From Hymenolepis diminuta (Eukaryota > Platyhelminthes > Cestoda > Cyclophyllidea > Hymenolepididae), in NCBI GenBank assembly GCA_900708905.1, contig CAADRB010000006.1, positions 186,001 to 250,000 on the forward strand: a DNA stretch of 64,000 nucleotides. The letters are read 5' to 3'. Below, piece by piece: positions 39,356 to 49,130 of the stretch. Under the pieces are notes generated by a model. It searched no databases. It saw only the letters and a program-made list of their open reading frames with translations, and had not been told where the DNA came from. A program made the position numbers and the translations under genes. Each line of letters opens with the position of its first letter. The first letter of the stretch is position 1.

Positions 39356-40672
39356 ACAATCCAACAAGTTCTCCGTTTTGTCTTTAGCCCTGTAGCACTT
39401 GGTTACGTAAGTGACGACTTTGCTACGACTCACTACCGAATAAAATGTCCCAGCTTTAGTGGTATGACATCAAACGACAAAACTTTTGTTGAATAAGGGA
39501 CTTCTGTGTCCTTACATTAGTGGAATGATATTTCTCATTGTTAGAATCTTCATTAATGAATCGCTTCGGCATCTGATATCTTAAGATGGTTTGCATCAAT
39601 TTCTTGGTAAATTTGTACTTGGACTGCTTTTGTCGCTTAACTTGACTTAATCAAAGTGTTTTATAGGACCTTATTTCGTCTCAATATTAAATCACTTACC
39701 AAAAATTGTTAAACAAATTTGAGTATTCATTCTTGGTAGAGCACAGTGACTGGCGCGTTCATCTGCAAGCAACTTTTCTGGCCAATGGTTTTATGTTCAA
39801 TTACCAGATTACGAATTAGATTCGGTACCAGTTAATAAACAAGGTATTCACAAATTTCGAATTTCTAACAACTCCTATCATGGGTTCGATTCTCATTGTT
39901 TCTCGTCACGTGATAGGGTTTAGAACTACATTTCAGGAGGGAGATGGACTATTTAAACTTTGGAAATCACGAGGATTCGTTTCCCATACAAACTCGAGAC
40001 CGCGATTAAATAGAGTTATTTCTGTTTTCCTTGAAAGACTCCTCATTTATCTTCATCTATAAAGCCAAATACCAGAATTCTTTTATTTAAGGTGTATTTC
40101 CCCAAATCAGAAAACCACTTGTTGGAAACAGTAGGATATTTTCGGTGCGTTCCCCGAGTTTTGGAATAAGATCTTTTCATTGCTGCGTTATTAATGAGTC
40201 TGGCAGCCAATTAATCCCAATTATCCAACGCCATACAAGCAATCGTGCCTTCTAAATAACTGCCAAGCCGTTATTATTATTATCTGCTGAGTCGGAGTAA
40301 ATGCGGCAATGGTATCACCTCAGAGGTCACCTAATAATATTGCAGCGAAAGCCAAAAATATATCAGCATTTACGCACCGTTGCGTTGGATAACAGGCTTC
40401 ACTCTTTCAACTTTAAAATTCCCTTTTTGTTATCTTTAAGCAATTTCCCTGCGATTGTTAACACGTATTTCAACTATTAGCTAAAATGATCGTTTCGCGA
40501 ACCAAACAAAGGACGACTATCACAACTCGGTGAGCATTCATCGACAACAAAAATTGAAGCTGAAAGCTAGCATATTAACTACATAAAAAACACAGGAAAA
40601 TCTTAAATTTACATACATACAAAAATTAAAGAATAGAATAATACAAATGCATAAGTTTTCTCGTTTTCGCAA
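39356..40672. other. Convergent intergenic region, SGTA / coiled-coil gene
   Basis: About 1.3 kb between two converging genes. It contains a tRNA-like, SINE-type segment near 39735-39900, described separately. No further coding potential seen. Confidence 0.5.
39735..39900 (+). repeat. Candidate tRNA-derived SINE head
   Basis: The stretch holds TGGTAGAGCACAG, which resembles a tRNA A box and D-arm. About 60 nt later comes TATGTTCAATTACC, a degenerate B box. A second B-box-like string, GGGTTCGATTCTC, lies at 39884. No second copy was recognised in the window, so this rests on promoter-box resemblance only. Confidence 0.3.
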
Positions 40673-41406
40673 TCAGTAAAACTTTCTCAAACGTTCAACT
40701 TCAGCTATCAGATTGATATTCGCCTGCTCCAAATTCAAAATCTTCTCCTCAACACCCCTTGCCACATCCGAGTACTTTAAATCAAGATCTTGGATGTAAT
40801 TCCTCACCGACCCTAACTGTTTATGAAGCTCGGAGATAGTAAAGTTATGAAGGGTATCCAGTGGCGTTTTATCTATTTGAGGGACTAGATTTCTAGATGC
40901 AGCTTGCGGTCTAGGTTCGACCTTGGTATTTGTGATCTCAGCCAGCTTGGAATACTTCATATCTATAGCAACAAGATCAGAAAGAATTGTGGATATCTGA
41001 TCCATAATATCATGTCGAATTGCAAGTTTTGCTAGCCCCAATTGACTACCTTCGCTACATCCTTTGACTTCCGGTTTTGAAGGTACATCTTGAGATTGTT
41101 TCACAGGAACGCTTCCTTCAGAATTAAGTTTCGCAAGGCCTACTTTACCGCTTTCAGTAGTTTCTGATTTTTGTACGGGAGAGTCAATTTCCTTAGAACT
41201 AAAATCTTTATCTTCTTCAACTTTCCCTTGAGATTTCGAGAGCGGAACTAGTTCAGAATCATAGGATAATGTGAAATCCGTCAAAGATATACCAGTCACA
41301 TCAAATCTACATTCAAATAAGAATATTAAGTAGGACATTTTCAAACGAATAAACAGAAACAACATGCACCGAGAACTTACATTGAATCATTTTTCAAAAA
41401 GCTCAT
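40673..41406 (-). CDS. Coiled-coil protein of unknown function, operon partner of RRP15
   Basis: Two exons on the minus strand: 41406-41381 (within an exon starting at 41417) and 41306-40673, joined across a 74-nt intron, giving 219 aa. I do not recognise the family. The N-terminus (MSFLKNDSIFDVTG) is followed by a low-complexity, charged segment about 30-110 with GLAKL occurring twice. The C-terminal half (about 165-219) is strongly heptad-like, ending EVERLRKFY, so a coiled coil is likely. An in-frame Met at 41365 lies inside the intron and is not the start. The first exon begins at a TTTTTTCAG acceptor 11 nt before the ATG, and RRP15 ends only about 130 bp upstream on the same strand. This suggests co-transcription and maturation by trans-splicing. 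No signal peptide or membrane segment. Confidence 0.7.
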
Positions 41407-41417
41407 ATCCAAACAAC

Positions 41418-41428
41418 CTGAAAAAACA
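41418..41428 (-). promoter_or_regulatory. Candidate trans-splice acceptor between RRP15 and the coiled-coil gene
   Basis: On the minus strand TGTTTTTTCAG precedes GTTGTTTGGATATG, placing an acceptor 11 nt before the start codon. It sits about 90 nt after the upstream gene's AATAAA. This is the spacing expected at an internal operon boundary processed by coupled polyadenylation and spliced-leader addition. Confidence 0.55.
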
Positions 41429-41505
41429 AGCACAAACTAAGCTTATATCTGAGAATCTACATTAAGGATATGAAAATGAGAGAAACAAATAGAAAAAGAT
41501 TATTC

Positions 41506-41511
41506 TTTATT
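41506..41511 (-). terminator. RRP15 polyadenylation signal
   Basis: AATAAA on the minus strand about 40 nt after the RRP15 stop, and upstream of the next gene's acceptor. It marks the end of the first transcript unit of the pair. Confidence 0.6.
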
Positions 41512-41550
41512 TATGTACAACGTATCTGACTGTATACAGCAGAACAAAGA

Positions 41551-42239
41551 TTAGCCTCTATCAATTTTGACACTGCAGGTAGACTCCTAAAAAGATAAAA
41601 ACGGTATTCGATTAAGATTAGGTCGAAATATTAAAAATAGGCATAGGATGGTTAACTTACAGGAAATGGATTTAATTTGCGCTTCTTTGGGGGAAGTTCA
41701 TCTTCGTGCGCATCATCAGTTTTGGGTGTTTTCGGCTTAGACCCAGGAAGACCGGCAGATAAACGATCCAAAAAGTCAGAGGCTGTGTAACCTGTAACAA
41801 CTTTCTCTTTCTGCAGTAGCAGGGGAGCAGAAGCATCAAGCTGTCTTTCTACTGCGGATTGATGTTGTCTGACAGCATTGAATAGGGCAACCACACCTTG
41901 AGTTGCCTGACGTCTTAGACGACGTTCTCGTGCTTTTTCACATTCAATTTCTGAGGCAGTAGCTTTAGCCAATTGTGGTGGAGCTCCATCGGCAGGAGCA
42001 GGTCTGCGAACACCTGCAGAAGCAATAGGCTTCTTATAACACTGTCGAATCCATGCTACACGCTCAGATTTACTGTGTGAAAAGTGTGTGTCGTCTTCAT
42101 CATCTGAACGGCCGTCCGAGTCACGCTTTGACTTCTTTTCTTGATCAGTTTTAGCTAATGCCAAAATGGGATGAACATTCTCTGGAATAGTTTCCTCCAA
42201 CAACTTTTTGACGACGTCAAATATTGCAGCAAAAGCCAT
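41551..42239 (-). CDS. RRP15: Ribosomal RNA-processing protein 15 homologue
   Basis: Two exons on the minus strand: 42239-41661 and 41586-41551, phase 0 across a 74-nt intron, giving 204 aa. RRP15 is a nucleolar protein needed for pre-60S ribosome assembly and pre-rRNA cleavage. The N-terminus (FAAIFDVVKKLLEETIPEN) matches the family's start of domain. An acidic, basic linker follows. The core signature ERRLRRQATQGVVALFNAV, followed by RQHQSAVERQL and a later SDFLDRLS, is diagnostic. A basic PPKKRK near residue 185 could be a nuclear signal. The protein is shorter than the human one (about 282 aa) because N- and C-terminal extensions are missing. A TTTATTTCAG acceptor lies 12 nt before the ATG. 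It appears to be the first gene of a two-gene unit. Divergent from IFT57. Confidence 0.85.
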
Positions 42240-42251
42240 ATTTCTTCTGTT

Positions 42252-42264
42252 CTGAAATAAATAG
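42252..42264 (-). promoter_or_regulatory. Splice acceptor upstream of RRP15 start
   Basis: On the minus strand CTATTTATTTCAG is followed by AACAGAAGAAATATGG. The acceptor leaves a 12-nt leader, so either a 5' UTR intron or a spliced-leader addition site is present. Confidence 0.45.
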
Positions 42265-43041
42265 ATGTCATCAAGACATTAATACAACTCACTATAAACA
42301 AGGAACTTGCATTAAAAAATCACGCTTACGAACACCCACAAATACAAGTAGCGTTCCCACAATGTGACTAAATTAAACACACAATTTGGACTGACATGAT
42401 TAAATTAATTATCAAAGCAGATTTCTTTTGGTTTTTATCAATATTCGATTTTAAATTATGAAAAATGGTAAGAGAACCGTGTTGTGTGCTATAAAATTTT
42501 TGTGCCCATAACTGGATGTTTATTGTCTGCGATTGCTGCAGAATGTGTACAAGTTAGAAAATTCACCCGAATATTAAAATAATTTAAAAATAAATCCTAG
42601 CATATATCTAAGTGAAGGTTTCCATCCCATTTATTAATTTATGCTCTTGCATCTTTTCAGCCTTTAATTAACTGATCAACATGACGTTTTCTGCACTTAT
42701 CACAAATTATGATTATGAGATCAAAATTAGATGCATTGTAACAAAAAAATATTTCTCTATTAACATTGATATGCTCATTTTCTTCGCATTATAGAACTTG
42801 TTTTTACTATTCATTTTAGTGTTTATTTTGCTGAGAGTGTTTCAAATTTCACGCCTTTTATAAAGTGCGCTATTCAGTCATTTTTTTATTTTCTTTTTAT
42901 TGCCCAATTGGTCACTTAAATTATTTGACTATTTTATTAAATTTAATGTTTAATAGGCAGGATTTTACTGCAAGTATTTGTATATAATATTTAATTTTTT
43001 AAGTTTTTAAAATGCCGAACTCTGAAAATTAGTCTATTGTA
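42265..43041. other. Divergent intergenic region, RRP15 / IFT57
   Basis: About 0.8 kb of AT-rich DNA between divergent start codons. It presumably contains both promoters. No recognisable motif, repeat or extra gene seen. Confidence 0.4.
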
Positions 43042-45545
43042 ATGATTAAAATAATAGAAGGGAATAACTTAAGAAAAATTATAGACATAATGGAGAAGAC
43101 TCGAGCTGAAGGAGATGAAAATGTTGAATTAACCCATATCATTGATACCTCACAGTCACCATTTTTACCTTTCGAATTAATGGAGAGTCTTCTCGAAAAA
43201 CTGAAACTCCTCAACTATGAACAGTCATTTTGTCGACAGCGTCGGATCAAAGAAATATCTAAAACATACTTTGCTCTTCCAACCAATCCTGTTGAACAAT
43301 TTAATATGTTTACAAATCTCGCAACATGGCTCATCAGACAATCAGACTGCAGCATATTAAATCCTCAAGAATCCAATGACCCTAACGCAATAGTAGCGAA
43401 TATTTTGGAGGCCCTCAAATCTGTAGTTGGTCATTGTCCGGAGTTCCCTGCCTCAAAGCTCAGAACTGGCAGTGGTGAACTCTGCATTCGTGTACTAGAT
43501 CTCCTTGCTGATTCTGCTCTGAAATTTAAACGCATTCGACATACGCCTCCACAGGTTAATGAAAAGGATGATGAAAGTAGTGAAGGAGGTGGAAGTCTAG
43601 TTGAATGGTCTGGAGGAAAGGCACGCATGTGTGGTACTGCTCCAGAAACCGGATTCATTTCAGAAATGGACGCTAAAACCGGTATGAACTGACCCTTACA
43701 AAAGTGATGTTAACTTTACTTATTTTGCTGTTTCCAAGTGTGTGCTTTCAGAATAGTTCCAATGTACGTAATATTTATACTGAAGGTATTGCTAACATAA
43801 TTTCCTACCTTTTTTATTCGATTAAGTGCTTTCTACTTAGCTTTAACCTATAATTACCTTTTTAACAGGGCTGACCAAGCCCCAAGCTCTCAAAAGATCG
43901 GTTCATAGAGATGAAGCCTCCCTTGGAATAGAACCACATTACATCGTTCCCCATGTTCCATTTAGCGGGCTTCTCATCGGTTCATCAAGAACCTATTCCA
44001 CTATCCATGATACTCCCTTATCCGATCTACCTCAAATAAAAGTTGAAGGAGACGATTGGCAAATGGAGCTTGAGCGAGTGTTACCTCAATTGCATTCGGT
44101 GAAAAAGGGTGGCGTAGTTGCTAACGACTGGCAAACTCATCTAGAGCAATTTAAGCAACATCGGCGATCCATTGAAAAGTGTTTTGCCGAATCTCGTGAA
44201 CACCTCAAACAACTAGAAGAAAAGCTTTTGCGAGATATCAACAAAATTAGTAACAGGGAGAAGTATATAAATAGCCAAGTTAAAGGTGCTTTGGAAGATT
44301 ATGGGCATGCCCAAGTAAGTATTTTCATAATCTTCAAATATGCCATAATATGCATACCACTCATTTTAGATAATGAATGGCCTAATAAATACTAATTAAA
44401 TCTCGTATATTCATATATGTCGGGATTTGTAGGCCATTACGATTCTTATGCAAATGAGTAAATGGTTTAAGCACACTTGATTATGCAACGTTGACCTAAA
44501 TCTCTGTTAACATGACTGTTGATTTCTGTGAATATCTAAATCAGAGAAGACTTCATGTTAGATTTTAATCATGCTTCAATTTCTTCTTGCGATGATTAAA
44601 TTCTATTCATATAACAATTTACAAAACTCTTTAAGATGATAAACTAGTATTTAATTGGGAATCTTTATGATTTTCAGTAACTTTTTATCACATGTATGCG
44701 TAATATCCCCATTCTTACCATTTCAAACCCTCCAAGATGTTAGTGAACCACCCTGCATTAGCACAAGCACACGGCACCCGACAGCAGCCACCGGCAATTA
44801 GCCACTTGAAAAATGCAAAAGGCCAACAGCCTAAATTTGTATTACAGTACGGTTATAAGGTTGAGCTTTATCTCAGCGATTAATTATGTCAGATAAAAGA
44901 ATGTCATATTTAAACTTTAATGTTATGTTCTAAATGGAAATATTGCGAAATTTACGGATATTATAGCTTTGCGATTATATTTCCTTTTTAAAACCGATAA
45001 ACTGAATTATTTCATTCAATAGTTGCGTTCGTTGTTTCTAAAGGCAAGCATAAATAGCTGATAAAAGTAGCTAAAAATGTTCTATCCAGTGCGTAATTAT
45101 ATTCATTGTCGCATTTTTGTCAGATTTAAATGTAAAAAAGATGCGTTAAAATCACCATACTATCTATTCCAGAAGGTAATTCAATTTATTTTTTTAATTT
45201 TAGAACCGGTTACGTGAATTGAAGGAAGCATATGCACAAGCCAAAGCAGGTATAGCAGAACGAAGTGCAGCGTTGGCCAAACTCACCGAAGATATAGAAA
45301 AGGTGAAAGTTGAGATGGAACAACATGGAAGCAGTATGACAGATAGTTCTCCAGTGATTCGTATCAAGCAAGCCATTCAACGTCTCAAAGCCGAGAATGT
45401 TGCCATGGAACTTCGAATCGGAGTGCTAGAACATACTTTACTTCGTTCACAACTGCGAGCCCGTGAAGAGAGCCAAAAACCTCTGCTGATGCGGCCCAGT
45501 TCTTTACACGCCTTTCGAAGGACTGGCGAGAATGAGATTGTTTGA
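43042..45545 (+). CDS. IFT57: Intraflagellar transport protein 57
   Basis: Three exons: 43042-43681, 43869-44314 and 45204-45545, phases 1 and 0, giving 475 aa (human 429). IFT57 is a peripheral IFT-B2 subunit that links IFT trains to kinesin-II and is needed to build cilia; flatworms have ciliated larvae, flame cells and sensory endings. The N-terminal calponin-homology-like domain includes MESLLEKLKLLNYE (from 47), FALPTNPVEQFNMF (77-90) and NDPNAIVANILEAL. The C-terminal half is coiled coil: MELERVLPQL from 279, SNREKYINSQV, then GSSMTDSSPVIRIKQA and MELRIGVLEHTLLRSQL. The start at 43042 is the first ATG of the frame; Met47 aligns with the conserved domain start, so the first 46 residues are less certain. 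Introns are 187 and 889 nt. No AATAAA was found close downstream. Confidence 0.95.
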
Positions 45546-46104
45546 ATGATGTCGGTCCTCTATTACTTTAAAACATAATTTGCTGCGTTTCCTCTTTTGT
45601 TGATTGTTACTTATGCTTTATAGATTATATTATATTTGAAATTTGCTCTGGTTCTCCTATTTTCATTTAATAATTGCTTTACAAATTTATTTTCAAAGAG
45701 CATCTCGATATTACTGCGGAAAACCATTTGCATTATACACTATTATTTCTTATAGCATTTGATTTTGAGTTGTTTGAATTGGTAGGTTCTTGGGTTGCCC
45801 TCCCTGGACTGGGGTGTTATACAAGGTGCCTAAGTAAATCCCTTGTCTTCAATTGATTAGCTGATTAGATGAATTTTTAATAGTCATCATGACAGTAAAC
45901 TACATTTACAATACACCGCCAATTACCTTGTCTGATAAATCGTTAGTAGATTTTATGAAAGACGTTAGCGTCAGACGTAAGGATTAGCTGAAAAATGCGT
46001 AGTTTGTAAAACCTCATATTATAGAAAACAGTTGAATTTCAGGATTTTGCTTTTAAGAGTTTGGACTTTTATACGTGATTACATGCAACCACTTTAAGAA
46101 GCGG

Positions 46105-46345
46105 CGCAACACCTAAGGAAGAATTCTCATCAATCGTGTCACTAGGACAACTCGGAGATGGCGTGAAAATCCGCCCCAATTTATTGAAGAATAAAGTGGG
46201 ATAATATACAAAGGCTTCTTCGTGAGACGTCAGCCATGTCTAACCGTCGATGGTTGGAAGTTGTGCACGCTCCTACGCCCAAAACTAGGTTGCCTGTAAG
46301 TACCGTTGTCTGAATCTTATAGTTTCTGATTGCAAGATATTAAAT
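46105..46345 (-). repeat. LTR/TRIM-like dispersed repeat, diverged copy C
   Basis: Minus-strand sequence keeps AGACATGGCTGACGTC, CACGAAGAAGCC, TTGTATATTAT, TTCAATAAATTGGGGCGG and CGCCATCTCCGAG in the same order as copies A and B, but is more diverged and partly deleted at its left half. It lies 1.04 kb from copy B in opposite orientation. Confidence 0.5.
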
Positions 46346-47387
46346 AGGATTCGAAATCAATGACCCTTTTCAACTTGAGTTATTATTATGACCAAATTGA
46401 ACTTTGGTCGGGATTTCTTCAATAACTCAAACTATTATTCAGTCCTGTAGATTACCATAATGACAAATAATTTTAATATTTCCTCGGTGAAGTTGGCACT
46501 TATCTAACCTCTTGCAGATTTTAATATTTGCTTTCTTAAAATATGGGAATCTCTTCTACACATATTGTAAAACCTATGTTTACTCTTATATTAATCCTGG
46601 TTTTTAACCATAGATCAGCATACAATACCTGAAATAGTGGTAAAATTTCATTTGAAAGATATATACATATTATAACTCTAATTTATATAATTTAACTCTA
46701 TTAAAAGATTCATATACCTTTCCAAGTTGATTTTTTTACAAAACAGGCAAAATAAGTAAATGTGAAATTTTATCAAACCGTTCTCAATGTTTCTGAGGCT
46801 CCTGCATATTCTATATTCAGATTTAATTAAGAAAATCTGATTATCAATTTATACTTATAGTCTATTTTGTGGTAGTTTATGTATTTTAATTATGGTTGGT
46901 CAGATTTAATTAACCTTCTATGACTTACCTTTCTCATTATTAAAGTATAATTTGCTGAGGCATTATTTATTTTTTGATTCTAATTGCCCTTTAACACTTT
47001 CACCGAACTTTCGACTCAGTTGTGTTCATTGATAAATTCAACCAAGTATGTTTATTAAATGATGCTGGTGCTACAGTTCTATAGAAGGTAAAATGCCTTC
47101 TGCGATGTTAGTTGTCAGGGCTTCAATAATTCCGAAAAATGTTTGTCAGTTGTTTTCATATAATCTGTAACATTTCTATAGATATGATTTCCCTTATTGA
47201 TGATTTTACATGAATTCGTATGTTAATTTTGTTTATTAAACCTTCAGAGCTTAATATTCCTTTGAATTGTTTGCAATATGAATTGCCTTATTTGATATCA
47301 TATTCAATTGTTTTGATTTTCAAATATTTTTTAAAAAGGCATTTTTTAAAACCATTGTATGTGATTGAAGTTGTCTATCATCACTTA

Positions 47388-47695
47388 GCGATTAGAAATG
47401 ATTGACCGACGATAAGATCTCCACTATAGTGTCCACAGGTGGTCCCACTGTATGTTCGCGTGTTTGCACATAGATACTTAAACGAATGTCTCTCACCACG
47501 CCGAGACTCCGCCAACGAGACATGACTGACGGCGAACGAAGAAATGTTTTGTATATAAACTTAATTTACTAATTAGTGAATTTGGGATGGCTAATCTGCC
47601 ACCTCCGAACTGATCTGACGACATGATTGACTTGACTTATTTCATCTATTCGATCGTTGTGGCAGACCGGTAGACCTCAACGTTATGACAATGCC
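47388..47695 (+). repeat. LTR/TRIM-like dispersed repeat, copy B
   Basis: Plus-strand copy of the same family, starting GCGATTAGAAATGATTGACC and containing CGAGACATGACTGACGGC, GAACGAAGAAATG, TTTTGTATATAAAC and TCTATTCGATCG. The match to copy A is high across about 300 bp, so both copies are relatively young. No coding capacity. Confidence 0.6.
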
Positions 47696-47704
47696 TTGTT
47701 AAAT

Positions 47705-47900
47705 TTTAAGGGTTAAATATCCCTCTCAAAACGTGCGTTTGTTTTTTTGATAATTTCATTTCACGTGTCATTGTCTATTGGCACTTTCACAGTGGTATTG
47801 ACTCTATAATGTTTTTTTATTTAGTTTAGTCCAGCGTTGTAAATTTTGATGGTGTAAAAATCACATCGAAGATGAAGTACCTTCTGTGATACTGTTTTAT
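47705..47900 (+). repeat. AT-rich long repeat, partial copy
   Basis: GGGTTAAATATCCCTCTC followed by GACTCTATAATGTTTTTTTA and TAGTCCAGCGTTG matches the left third of the two long copies. It directly abuts LTR-like copy B. Confidence 0.4.
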
Positions 47901-48229
47901 TGTTTTCGTTAAGTTAGAGAAATTCATTATCCCTTAGATATTTATATTATTTTTGTGTAATGTTAATTGGTTTTAGAGTTTTGAATTTGTGTAAAGTAAT
48001 TTTTTGGTGCTTGTTGATCAAATTTTTTAGGAATATAATCCTCTTTCGAATTATTTGTTTTTTTTGCATGCAATGTCATTTGCAAATATCACACCAATAT
48101 TCAATTTTATGTTTTAAATAATAAGCTCCTCTTTTGTATTTGAAGCTTGTTTCATTATTAATTTTTATTGACGTTTCGTTAATTTTAAGAAGTCAAGAAT
48201 TCCTCCCTCGTTGTTTTGTTGTTTTCAGT

Positions 48230-49130
48230 ATGAATTTTATTTGATTTTACACACACGTATTTACAGAATTGTGACTCTGTAATGTTTTTTGATCAAATTA
48301 AGTCCAGTATTGCGGGACTATTAAATGATCCTGATGCTACAATTGTATAGAAGCAGAATTGTCTTCTGTGGTGATTGATGCTGTTTATTCGTTAACAAGT
48401 CAAAATCCACCAGGTTCGTTTATTTGTCATTTTCATGTTATTGTTAGTCACTTTTAGGCGCTTGAATTCTTTGTTGACAAATTTACACGAGATCAATAGA
48501 TAACGTTAGTTGATCAAATTTACTGGGATTTAATATCCCTTACAATTGTTTGTTCAGATTTGTGTATGCAGTGCGAGTTACCATGGTAGATATTATATTC
48601 AGCTACTATTTTTATCAAATTCACCAAAATTCAATCTATTAATTTTCATCTGAATTTAACTTTTTTTCCGTTTTTTTCCCAATTATCTAGGCATTTATAT
48701 CCTGAATTATAGAGTTTCTTTTATGCCATTCAGAATTATACTAAATTTGCGTTGCTTTCTCTATAGCCTCGTTCAAATTGTCCCCCTCTGGAATTTATGA
48801 TTATTAGTTTCAATAATGGTTTACAACAAGAATGATTTCTCTTTTTTGGAAGTGTAGCAAGTCAGGACTAGAGTGTCATCAGTTGAATCAGGATAAAGAT
48901 TATGATCAGAATATGTAGAACTATGGAAAGAAGGCAAATATCTCTGTAAGGAAAATTAATTAATGAGAAATTGCAGAAAATATATAAATATGTGTAGCAT
49001 TGGAAGTCATCTGTAGAAGCTTGTTGCAGGAATAATAGTGAGTCTCTGTTGGAACTGGAGGTAAGACCAGAGGATAGTAGAAGCTAAGTAATGCATTATT
49101 TTAAATTATGAAATATTAAATAACATAAAA
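48230..49130 (+). repeat. AT-rich long repeat, copy 1
   Basis: About 0.9 kb that aligns, with many substitutions, to 52790-53640. Shared landmarks are GACTCTGTAATGTTTT, TTTAATATCCCT before TGTTTGTT, ATTATTAGTTTCAATA, GACTAGAGTGTCATCAGTTG and the end AGTAGAAGCTAAG. The right part is richer in purines than the left. No coding capacity recognised. Confidence 0.5.

Noticed and set aside
41307..41365. Upstream Met of the coiled-coil gene frame
   Set aside because: The stretch lies within a GT-AG intron; the spliced first exon supplies its own ATG and fits phase.
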